From Pogostemon cablin (Eukaryota > Streptophyta > Magnoliopsida > Lamiales > Lamiaceae): a stretch of DNA of 64,000 nucleotides. A program made the position numbers and the translations under genes. Below are positions 11,195 through 21,288 of this stretch, in pieces. The notes under the pieces were generated by a model. That model was not told the origin of the DNA and searched no databases. It worked only from the letters and a program-made list of their open reading frames with translations. How positions within the stretch are numbered: position 1 is the stretch's first letter; every line of letters starts with the position of its first letter. The stretch is taken from NCBI GenBank assembly GCA_023678885.1, contig CM042955.1, positions 39,213,088-39,277,087 on the forward strand, given 5' to 3'.

Positions 11195-11706
11195 GTATGT
11201 TTTTCCAACTCAATTACTCTAGGATTGAAGGTTTAGGTAAGAAATTCGATGTGAATAAGAGGATTGATGTTGAGTATGGATGAATTTCATGGTGAATGTT
11301 GATATTGTGACTTGTTCATATGAATTCTTGTTTCTTGGTTTTTGGTTGTTTGATTATTGATAGAACTTGAATTTTTATGTGGATTGATCAAGGATAGAAC
11401 ATATCATAGAATGAGCATGTTGATTTGGTTTGAAATTGATGAAATTGAATTAGTTCATTGAGGGAAACATGTTGAATTTTTGATTGAATTGCTTGAATTG
11501 ATTAATGCATGCTTATTGGTTATGTTTTGATGATTAAAGAAGGTGTGATTGAAGATGTTTTGAGCATGTTGAATAAGCAAGTGGTGTTGAGATGATAGTT
11601 TGTGTGAATATGCATTGATGCTTGAAGTCTTGAGTAGAGTATGTGATGTGCTAGAAAAATACTTGCTTTCTTGTCTTGTTGGTTGGATTGAAGTATTTGT
11701 TTTCAG
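11195..11706 (+). other. Predicted intron of env-like gene (A1)
   Basis: A 512-bp AT-rich intron begins GTATGT and ends with a T-rich tract and TTTTCAG. Lengths in the other copies are 512 (A2 minus), 505 (A2 plus) and 516 bp (D). Both splice dinucleotides are kept in every copy that retains exon 2, while the coding parts have decayed. Confidence 0.7.
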
Positions 11707-13224
11707 GAAAGGGACAAGGATCAAGTAAAGGTAAAGGAAAGGCAGAGGAGGAAAGATCGAAGAAGAGGCATGACAGGCCTTCGAATTTGGACAAAGTGAC
11801 AAGAAAACTGAGGCTACAAGATCGTTTACCCGATAACTTCAAGATTTCAGATGCAAGATTGGGATGAGATCAAAGAGAAGTGGGAAGAAGTTTCAGACAA
11901 GATAGCTCGCACTCGATACCAAGATGATGAAGCGATGAGGATAATGAGAATAGGGAATGATATATTTTGGATGTTTGATCAAGTAGGGATCCGAAGATTC
12001 ATGGAGTTGAAGAGGCCGACGTACTTCCATGTTACAGCGGAAGTAGTTTGCTCATTTGAGATGGAGAAGGACCCACTTTGGTACCCATATCAGTGTACGT
12101 TTCAGCTTGGCGGAGTGAGTAGGAGATGGACGTCTTAGGATTTCAATGAGCTGTTTGAGACGTCTTTAGAGATCCCTCGTTTAGAAAATGCTACATTCAG
12201 TGCAAAACGGTTTTGGAGGGAGATCACCAGGGAGATTCGTGATTATAAGACCAGACAGGCTCGTGCTTCCGCAATAAAGAACCCAGTCTTGAGGTACATG
12301 GACCGCGTCCTAAGCAACACGTTATTCGCCCACTCGGAGGGGAGTGTTGTGTCTAGAGGAGAGCTTTACGCCCTATGGTGTATGCTAAATGGGGTGAAGT
12401 TCAATGTTGGAGCTTATTTTATTGCACAGCTGAATCGATTCAAGACCATTGGATTTCAAAAGGTGAATATAGGAGGGTTATTGACGATCGTGGCTGAGCA
12501 TTACAACTTGGATCTCACCGGCTTTACACCAGTAGAAGGAGAACCCGATTTGATGCTGAGCACGTGCGTGAAGGGAGGATTTGCCCATTTTAGAAATGGA
12601 GATTGGTTTTTCACGAGGGGTCTCAAGCCTTTCGAATTTATGTTCCCCTTCGACGTGAGTAACTTGACCACTATTCGGGAAGCAAGGAATAAGTTAATGA
12701 ATTCTCTTGGACATACCGCCTTATCCGTGGCAGTGAAGTCGGGTGGTGATTGGAGAGCGGTAGCGCAGATGTGTGCTGAGGGGAGGATGGCTGAGTTACA
12801 GTAGATCGTTGATCAAGGAGAGTTCCATCCACCTCAGCCACAGCAGCCTGAAGAGGAGGATCATGTAGATGAGCAGCCGAAGATGAAGATTCCAGAAGAA
12901 GAGCAGCATGATGCACCTCTGCATGCTCCGGTACCGCAGCAGCGGCGAGCAGTTCCAGGTACTTGGGAGCAGCTTCGCTTGATTCATGAGCAGCTGATCG
13001 CGGTGGTAGCTGCACAACAGGAAACGAACAAGCAGCTCGCGCTCGCTAACGCCAACTACGCCACGCTAAACGAAAGGTACTCTGCCTTGGATGAGCGTGT
13101 TGGTAGAGTGAGTAGTCGAGTGGATATGATGGATATGCATATTACCAATCTGTGCCGAGCTGTGGAAAATAGGATGGATGAGGATGACGATGATGATGAG
13201 GATGATGATGCTCCTAGGGAGTAG
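11707..13224 (+). pseudogene. env-like (Athila ORF-1 type) gene exon 2 (A1)
   Basis: The protein starts with a Lys/Gly/Ser-rich basic stretch and has a central domain with conserved FEM-KDPL-YPYQCTFQLGG, SEGSVVSRGELYALWCML and FMFPFDVSNL. It ends in a Gln/Pro-rich region, a probable coiled coil (EQLRLIHEQL onward) and an acidic Asp/Glu tail. It occupies the env position after integrase in Athila elements and resembles the Athila ORF-1 family; its role is unproven. Breaks are a one-base insertion near 11847, a stop at 12136-12138 and a CAG-to-TAG stop at 12802-12804. I see no clear transmembrane segment, so the envelope function is uncertain. Confidence 0.78.
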
Positions 13225-14530
13225 TTTCAGGTTTTCTTTTGGCTTCTCCGAGTCATCTTATCTCCCATTCTTCTTTTTATTTTTACAGATTGGGGTGTGA
13301 TTCATGTGTGAGTGGCATGTACTTAATATAGTTGATCTTGTATCATTGTTTTGTATATGGGTTATTGATTCTGTGCACTCATGTGTTTACGTGTTTATTT
13401 TCATTGGAAAGAGCATGAATAATTTGTTAAATATATGGAATTCATGAGGAATTGATGTTGATTATGTGCTATGAGGAGTATTAGGAATTTATTACCTATG
13501 TGAGGATTTGAGCCTTTATCATGATTAATCATGATAGTTTATTTTTGAGAGAATCATTCGTATGAACGTATTCTAGAACTTGGCTTGGAGTCTTGTGTGA
13601 AACTTACAATTGATGAAATATTAGGATATGATCTTAGGCCACTTTTGATTAATTGAGTCACTTAGCCAAATTTTACCTTTTCTAATGATTCTATAAATCT
13701 TTGGTAGCCCTGTTTGAGCCTTTTAAAAGCTTTTTCTTTGGCAAGCCAAATATAAGAGCCGTAATTACCTTATTTGAGCTTTGAAAATACCCTATTCATT
13801 GGTAGAAAGAGTAAGGTGAATAAGTGTGGAAGAAGAAAAGGAAGATGGAATGAGGTTTAGTAAGAAAAGTGCATGGTTAAATCTTGTTAGGGGTAGTGCC
13901 TGAAATTGGTACCCGAATTGCTTATACATGGGGCTTGAAGTTTTTAAGAAGCAGCCGAACGATGTTCGAGAAGGGTAGTGCCTACAACTGGTACCCGAGC
14001 GATCAAAAGAAGAATGATGTTGATGCAAGGAAAAGAAGGAAAATTGAAAATTGCAAGTGCAAGAGAAGAATTTGAGGAGAATGTGAAGCCGAATGAGAAA
14101 TCAAGAACCTCCAAGGTAACTCTCTACTAGTGTCTTAAGTCACTATGACCAAATTTTCCTACCCTTTCCAAAGAGCTAACATTACAACCTAGAAACAAGT
14201 CCTTTGTGATCCTAGTATTAATCTAATGTAAGTTGATTTTTGAGACCTTTGCCAAGCTTATGGTTACGCGTGAATATGAATTGATATGAGTGTTTATACT
14301 AGCCTATAGTGCCTCACGCACGAGGGAAAGAGAGTAAAGACTTATCTTGTCAGCGAGATTACTTAGTACTCCGAATGGTGTGTGATTAGATTGATTTTTT
14401 ATGAGTGAAATATATGATGCAAGTAATTATTGTTTGATTCAATGAAGTGGCATGTGTAATGTACTAGATCTTGTTGAATTATACACGACTCCTGTGGTTT
14501 AAATTGGTTGTCTCGGGACGAGCAACATGC
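13225..14530 (+). other. A1 right-arm 3' UTR
   Basis: This is non-coding. It contains the perfect 20-bp palindrome TATCATGATTAATCATGATA (13517-13536). Two copies of a 24-bp word beginning GGGTAGTGCC and ending GGTACCC lie at 13891-13914 and 13973-13996. It ends with a conserved stretch up to the PPT. The short ORFs here are not conserved as protein. Confidence 0.75.
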
Positions 14531-14543
14531 AAGTTTGGGGGTT
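14531..14543 (+). other. Polypurine tract (A1)
   Basis: AAGTTTGGGGGTT directly precedes the LTR start TGATGAG. Confidence 0.85.
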
Positions 14544-16200
14544 TGATGAGTGTGTAAATTCACAAGTTTGGCGCTATGTTTTGTGCTAGTTTTGGAGAGT
14601 TTTGATGTGGAAATAGGTGGAAAACCTATATATATTGTGAATTAGCATGAATCAGGTGTTAGTGGAGCTATTTGAGTGTTTTCTTAGCAAAAACGGAGTG
14701 AAAGAGCCAAGAATCGAAGAGACGGAGTCGAAGCCATGCGAACCGCCCAAGAATTAGGTGGGTTCGACCTGGTTGGAGGAGGGTTCGACCTCTCCAGCAG
14801 GTCGAACCAACATTGCTGAGCTTGCAGAAGAGGATTCGACCACGACTCGAGTGGTTCGACCTGTCCATCAGGTCGAACCATGGTCGAACCAGTTCGCAGG
14901 AAAGAGGATTCGACCACGACGTTTGAGTTCGACTTGCCAGTTGGTCGAATCGGGAGCGGGAGTTGTCCAGTGATGAGGTTCAACCTGGGGTTCGACCAAG
15001 GCCTAAGTGGTTCGACCTGTCCAGAAGGTCGAACCTGTGCAGAATTCTTCCAGTAGCGGGGTTCGACCTGGGGTTCGACTTGTGGCCAGTTGTTCGACCT
15101 GTTTGACGTGGTCGAACCTATGCGCGAGAACTTACCTTATTCGGATTTTCGAGGCCGAAACACGTGAGATCACTTAGAAAGCCCATTCCAAGCCCTAGAG
15201 ACATGATTACAAGTATAAAAGGAGGCTCATACAGAGAATGAGGAGAGCTTTTGATCATCAATCATAAGAGAGACAAGAGTAGAGGTGGTGATCCATCCGG
15301 AGGGCTGTGACAGAGGTTCGCTGAAGGTTCAAGTAAGAATGATCAATCTAACCATGATTGTTCCTAGATCAATCATGGGCTAGAACCACCTTGGTAGTTC
15401 TAGGGTTATGAAAGTTTCATGATGTAATTCGTATTTCGTGTGTAAAACTCCGTACAACACTACTTGTGGTTTGTTTTATATAAGATTGCATATTTAATCC
15501 ATACTCATAGTCGTTTTGTGCATCAATGATCATTGTGTAGAGTCTGAATACATAACATGGTTATTGATTGAGTGCGTTCACTACTGAGCAGGGTTTATTG
15601 TTATAATTCTAAGTGAAGGGATTTCGAAGTCTTATTGAACCGTCTTATATGAATATTCATGAATTGAATTAAATTCGGGTTGATGAATAGGATGAAGAGT
15701 ATAACTTTATAGTACCTAAAAAGGGAGATCAAATCGGGTTAGATTCTAGACGTAGAAGATAATTGATTATGATAGTACCTAGAAAGGGGGGTGAAGTATA
15801 TCTCTTGCTCCGAGGTTATTCACACGTGTTACACGCATGTTTACTTGTGTCTATAGAGTAGATATGCATGGTTTAGTGATGCGTCAACAAACCACAGGGC
15901 AGAGTCGGACACCATCACATGAAAATACGAATTGCTAGTGAAACTGGATGACCCGACGAACTACCTATTATTCTTATTGATCACAACTCACTCTTACTAT
16001 TTCTTTTTGCTATTTTGATTAGAAGTTATTATCCATTAAACCTTTACAATTACCAAACATAGTCTAAAATATACTAGAAGATAACAAAATTGATATTTAA
16101 CCGTCCCTTGGGTTCGATATTGTAACTTGGTCATCTTCGCGACTACAATTGATATCCTTATACTTGAGGATTAATTTATGTGTTGAGAAAACCCCTATCA
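14544..16200 (+). repeat. A1 right LTR
   Basis: The 1657-bp LTR runs TGATGAGTGTG to CCCCTATCA. The TATA box TATAAAAG is at 15214-15221, and the hairpin array is at 14761-15119, including a perfect 11-bp stem with a 5-nt loop (14853-14879). It is followed by only the eight bases AGTTCTTG, which start the PBS leader in A2, before the sequence switches to inverted RT of A3. It was therefore once a 5'-type LTR with a leader after it. Confidence 0.92.
15214..15221 (+). promoter_or_regulatory. LTR TATA box (A1 right)
   Basis: TATAAAAGG lies in the block conserved among the A, B and D LTRs (AGGGCTTGG upstream reading, TATAAAAGGAGGCTCAT). It would start transcription rightwards, out of the unit and against A3. 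Confidence 0.65.
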
Positions 16201-16208
16201 AGTTCTTG

Positions 16209-17911
16209 ATTTGATTGTACCCCGAGTATCCATCCAAGAAACAATAAAACTCATACCCTGCAAGACGATCCAACATTTGATCCAAAAAAGGAAGAGGAAA
16301 ATGGTCCTTACACGTGTTCTCATTTAATTTCCTGTAATCCACACATGTACGCCATCCCATAGGAATCCTCGTGGCTATAGCTTCTCCATCCTCAGCTTTC
16401 ACTACAGTCATGCCCCCCTTTTTAGCAACTACATGCAATGGACTCACATGGGGACTATCACTAATAGGATATATAATTCCAATATCCAACCACGTAAGGA
16501 TTTGCTTCCTTATCACCTCTCGAATTGCGGGATTCACCCTACGCTGATTTTGAACACTCGCCTTGGCTTCATCCAACAACCTAATCCGATGCATACAATA
16601 CGAAGGACTAATACCTTTCAAATCATCAAGTGACCACCCTATTGCAGACTTGTACTTCCTTAAGACTTCTAATAACTCCTCAAGTTGATCCTTATTAAGG
16701 GAAGAAGATACAATTACCGGATATTGTGCATTATCACCAAGAAAAGCGTACTTCAAGTGTTCCGGCAATGGTTTCAACTCCTCTTTTCTTTCTTCCACTG
16801 GAGTGTTTTCGTTATCCAAAGACAAGTACTTCCTGGTCCATTTGACTTCTTCCACCTTATTTCTTTCCAATGCAAACCTGTCATCACCCAAAGCAAGTAA
16901 GTTTTCAAGAAATTCAATACATACCTCGTTAGAAAGTCCGTCAAGCTCCGTAGTGGGATAAGTAAGAGACTCCATCAAACATGTCTCAAGAGGATCCTTT
17001 GACAAGATCAGAGACATATCCTCCTTCACAATCTCCTCCACCACGTCAATACTATAACACTGGGACTCCATTGGCATCTTCATTGCATTGTCCAAGTTGA
17101 AAAGTACTTCTTCTTTGTCCATTCGCAACTTCAATTCTCCCTTCCGAACATCTATCATAGCTCCAGCCGTAGCAAGGAATGGCCTCCCCAAGATTAAAGG
17201 AATATTATCCTTGTCATCATCCATTTCTAGTACAAGAAAATCCACGGGGAAGACTAGCTTCTCCACCTTTACAAGAACATCTTCAACAATACCTTTCGGA
17301 AACGTCATTGATCTATCTGCCAATTAGAGAGCAACAGTTGTCGGAGTCAGCTCCCCCAAACCAAGCTTCTGTAAGATGGACAACGGCATCAAATTGATGC
17401 TTGCCCCTAGATCGCACAAAGCTCACCGTGCTGGCCCCTTCCCGATCTCACATAAAATAGTAAAGCTCCCCGGATCTTTCATCTTTGGTGGCAACTTCTT
17501 TTGAATAATTGAGCTACAATTCTCAGATAAGTTTACCGTTTCAACTCCGGTTAAGCTTCGCTTCTTCATCAATATGTCTTTAAGGAATCGAGAATAATAT
17601 GGCATCTCCATGATTGCCTCTGAAAAATGGATGTTCAAGCTTATCTTGTTCATTATCTCTGAAAACTTCTTGAACTTCTCTTCCAATCCCTTCTTCACTA
17701 GCTTGTAGGGAAACAGTGGAGGTATCTTTGTTTTGGGAATCCCCCATTCATCACGATCAACCTTCTCCGCTTTCTCCTTTTCGGCTCTTAATCGCTTAGC
17801 TCTTTTCCATTTTTTCTCAGCTATTATGTTTGTACTTTTCTCATTCCGTACCACTGGAGTTGCATCAACATCAAAAGAAACATCAGGTGCATCAATCAAA
17901 ACATCTTGGCG
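16209..17911 (-). pseudogene. A3 protease and truncated RT
   Basis: From the right: a charged linker (AEKKWKRAKRLRAEKEK), the pre-protease domain (FSEAIMEMPYYSRFLKDI), and a protease with CDLGASINLMP near 17420-17385 and IPLILGRPFLATAGAMIDV near 17210-17145. RT follows with WRTCVDYRKLN near 16360, ending at YCFLDGYSGYNQI. Stops interrupt near 17420 and 17325. The 408-codon frame 16097-17323 runs out of RT into antisense LTR of A1 and is a chance fusion. RT is cut before the DD motif, so it is inactive. Confidence 0.82.
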
Positions 17912-18240
17912 AGGTTCGACTAGGGTTCGACCAGTTTGAGAGGTCGAACCAGGATTGTATTGGTCGAACCTCTCTCCTGGAAGACTGATCTCATTCTACT
18001 CCGGAGATTCGACTTGGGTTCGACCAGCATTAGAGGTCGAACAATTGCCCCCGAGGTTGAACCGCTTCACTGTATAATCTCTATCTTCCGGTTCGACCTG
18101 GGTTCGACATGAAGGGTTGGTCGAATAATTTCGATCGTGGTCGAACCATTCCTGCATCAAAACAGAGTGCTCTTACCGATGAGGTTCGACTATGGTTCGA
18201 CCTGTATGCCAGGTCGAACCCTCTGAATTTTGGTTGAACC
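17912..18240 (-). repeat. GGTTCGACC hairpin array between gag and protease (A3)
   Basis: Inverted GGTTCGACC/GGTCGAACC pairs are separated by 15-30 bp. In the intact homologue in element B the same array is translated in frame. Here several words have point changes such as GGTTGAACC. Confidence 0.82.
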
Positions 18241-19825
18241 GAGGCTTAGAAAATTCCAACTTTGATTCTGGCCTCATCGGTCCCTCGTACTGCATTCCCG
18301 ACCTCAGTGTGATGGCATTACACGACTTCAGATTCTCTATACTCTGAGACGGAAACTTCCCTTTTCCTACAGTTTGAGTCTATGTGTTCACATTCTCTGC
18401 AATTGTACCCATCAACAATGTGAGATCTTTCACTTGAGTGGACAAATCTCTGTGGTGATCATCAATCTTTTTCTCAAGTTTTGCCTCAAGGCGGTTCACT
18501 CTTTCATCATTCTTTACCATGTACCGGTTCACAATATCCTCAAAACCAGGCTTTCCTTCTTCCACCTTTTCTCCCGGATCAACACCCATCGGAAGTTGCA
18601 CTGCATTGTTCGTATTACTCCATGAAAATTCAGGCCTCCTTGGTTGCTGTTGATAACTACCAGAGGGACCACGATTATTAAAGTTCCCTCGATAGTTCCC
18701 TTGGTAATTTCGGTTTTCTTGATTTGGGTACCTCGTTCCTTGAATACTTTGACCCATGGCATAATTTGCTTCCTCCAATTCCTCTTGGATGGTTCCATTA
18801 TTCATCATCTCTTGCTGCATGATTGGCACTCGTTGAGATATCTCACTGATCTGCTTCTGTTAAGACTCAAGTAGCTTGTTGATATTGGACAAGCTCAAAA
18901 CGATCTCATCCTCTCTCTTTGTTTTCACCATTGCTTGTTCAACCTGAGCTACCTTTCCAAGAACATACGTACCTCTAACTCTATCAGTAGGCCAATCCCT
19001 CGAATTCATCGATATATCTTCAAACAATCTCTCGGCCTCAACGGATGACTTTGTAAGCAATGCTCCATTAGAAGAAGCATCAAGTAGCACTCTTGATTCA
19101 CAGTCCAATCCATTATAGAATATACTGATATATTGGGCTTTAGATAACCCATGTTGAGGGCACTTCCTGAGCATGTCCTTGAATCTATCCCACGCTTCAT
19201 GAAATTTCTCACCTCCACTGATAGCAAATTGGTTAATATCTTGCTTTATCTTAAACACCTTCGAAGGTGGCATATACCTTTCAAAGAACCTTAACTTCAA
19301 TTGCTCCCACGTGGTGCACTCAGCTGCGTTAATAGTATCGTACCAATCCCTCGCCTTTTCAGTAAGTGAGAATTTGAACAAAAGGATCTTCCTAGCATCT
19401 TCATGTTCTCCTACGTCTTTTTGAGTACTTGCATAGCCCAAGAACTTGTTCAGATGCTGCTGCGGATCCTCGAAAGACCCTCCTGAAAAGGAGTTTCTTT
19501 CTATCATGCTAATAAGAGCGGGATGAAGATCGAATGCTGTGTTAGTTCCCCTTGCTCCTAAAAGCTCATAATTTCCAGCCCCATTATTTCTGAAAACCTC
19601 TCGGATGGCTAGATTATCCGGATTCGCTGCCATGTTGACTGTTTCTACTTCCAAATTAACTTCAGTTGTAGCCTCAATCATTTGCGAAATCTGCTCGTCA
19701 ACCTCGACTCCAAAATTCAGAGCTCCAAAATTCAGAGCTTCATTTTTCTTCTTCTTCTTTCTTGATGATGCTCCAATCTCAGGATTATACGGTTCAAGAT
19801 TACCTTTCTTTGATCTTGTGAGCAT
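18241..19825 (-). pseudogene. A3 gag
   Basis: It starts ATG at 19825 with a basic N-terminus (MLTRSKKG, then a Lys run). The Retrotrans_gag domain covers about residues 80-290 and includes FEDPQQHLNKFLGYA, FKFSLTEKARDWYDTI, WEQLKLRFFERYMPPSK and EAWDRFKDMLRKCPQHG. I see no CCHC knuckle. A CAA-to-TAA change stops the frame at 18862-18860, and the same frame continues to 18380, where it stops again. The C-terminal part is Gly/Asn/Gln-rich and may bind RNA. Gag would build the virus-like particle. Confidence 0.85.
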
Positions 19826-19914
19826 ACACCTAAAACGAATAAGAAAGAAAACAACAAAACAAGGTAAATAGTCCTAATAAACTAGAAATAATACAAAAAA
19901 GATATTTTACGCCG

Positions 19915-19932
19915 TCCCCGGCAATGGTGCCA
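19915..19932 (-). other. Primer-binding site (A3)
   Basis: On the minus strand it reads TGGCACCATTGCCGGGGA, two differences from the tRNA-Asp complement found intact in element B. It is separated from the LTR end (19939) by six bases. Confidence 0.8.
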
Positions 19933-19938
19933 AGAACT

Positions 19939-21288
19939 TGATAGGTGTTTTCTCAACACACAAATTAATTCTCAAGTATAAGGATATCAATTGTAGTCGC
20001 GAAGATGACCAAGTTACAATATCGAACCCAAGGGATGGTTAAATATCAATTTTGTTATCTTCTAGTATATTTTAGACTATGTTTGGTAATTGTAAAGGTT
20101 TAATGGATAATAACTTCTAATTGAAATAGCAAAAAGAAATAGTAAGAGTGAGTTGTGATCAATAAGAATAATAGGTAGTTCGTCGGGTCATCCAGTTTCA
20201 CTAGCAATTCGTATTTTCATGTGATGGTGTCCGACTCTGTCCTATGATTTGTGGACGCATCACTAAACCATGCATATCTACTCTATAGACACAAGTAAAC
20301 ATGCGTGTAACACGTGTGAATAACCTCGGAGCAAGAGATATACTTCACCCCCCTTTCTAGGTACTATCATAATCAATTATCTTCTACGTCTAGAATCTAA
20401 CCCGATTTGATCTCCCTTTTTAGGTACTATAAAGTTATACTCTTCATCCTATTCATCAACCCGAATTTAATTCAATTCATGAATATTCATATAAGACGGT
20501 TCTAATAAGACTTCGGAATCCCTTCACTTAGAATTATAACAATAAACCCTGCTCAGTAGTGAACGCACTCAATCAATAACCATGTTATGTATTCAGACTC
20601 TACACAACGATCATTGATGCACAAAATGAATATGAGTATGGATTAAATATGCAATCTTATATAAAACAAACCACAAGTAGTGTTGTACGGAGTTTTACAC
20701 ACGAAATACGAATTACATCATGAAACTTTCTTAACCCTAGAACTACCAAGGTGGTTCTAGCCCATTATTGATCTAGGAACAATCATGGTTAGATTGATCA
20801 TTCTTACTTGAACCTTCAGCGAACCTCTGTCACAGCCCTCCGGATGGATCACCACCTCTACTCTTGTCTCTCTTATGATTGATGATCAAAAGCTCTCCTC
20901 ATTCTCTGTATGAGCCTCCTTTTATACTTGTAATCACGTCTCTAGGGCTTGGAATGGGCTTTCTAAGTGATCTCACGTGTTTCGGCCTCGAAAATCCGGA
21001 TAAGATAAGTTCTCGTGCATAGGTTCGACCACGTCAAATAGGTCGAACAACTGGCCACAGGTCGAACCCCAGGTCGAACCCCGCTACTGGAAGAATTCTG
21101 CACAGGTTCGACCTTCTGGAGAGGTCGAACCACTTAGGCCTTGCTCAAACCCCAGGTCGAACCTCATCACTGGACAACTCCCGCTCCCGATTCGACCAAC
21201 TGGCAAGTCGAACTCAAACATCGTGGTCGAATCCTCTTTCCTGCGAACTGGTTCGACCTGATGGACAGGTCGACCCACTCGAGTCGTG
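19939..21288 (-). repeat. A3 5' LTR, left part (split by element B)
   Basis: Inverted LTR starting TGATAGGTG. The TATA box is at 20919-20926 on the minus strand. Hairpin words begin at about 21022. The LTR is interrupted after TCGTG (21284-21288) and resumes at 29923; without B and one duplicate it would be about 1648 bp. Confidence 0.9.

Larger units (their letters stand above)
3279..16200. mobile_element. Palindromic A-family Athila unit A1
   Basis: Left arm, minus orientation: LTR (3279-4943), PPT, 3' UTR, env exon 1 remnant, hairpin array and post-pol hairpin, ending at 7123. A junction with filler follows (7124-7191). Then, in plus orientation, come RT with internal tandem repeats, RNase H, integrase (to 10119), post-pol hairpin, hairpin array, env-like gene, 3' UTR, PPT and LTR (14544-16200). 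The arms are inverted copies of each other, except that the env exon 2 is deleted from the left arm. The same architecture and the same junction recur in unit A2. Confidence 0.88.

Noticed and set aside
14761..15119. tRNA genes or Pol III B-boxes suggested by repeated GGTTCGA
   Set aside because: The word resembles a TPsiC arm, but no acceptor, D or anticodon arms surround it and most copies lack the rest of the B-box.
3279..16200. A DNA transposon with very long terminal inverted repeats
   Set aside because: The ends are complete LTRs with PPTs, the interior is retroelement pol, and no transposase was found.
16097..17323. A 408-codon protein with an unusual C-terminus
   Set aside because: The last about 35 codons are antisense LTR of A1; the frame crosses a rearrangement joint.
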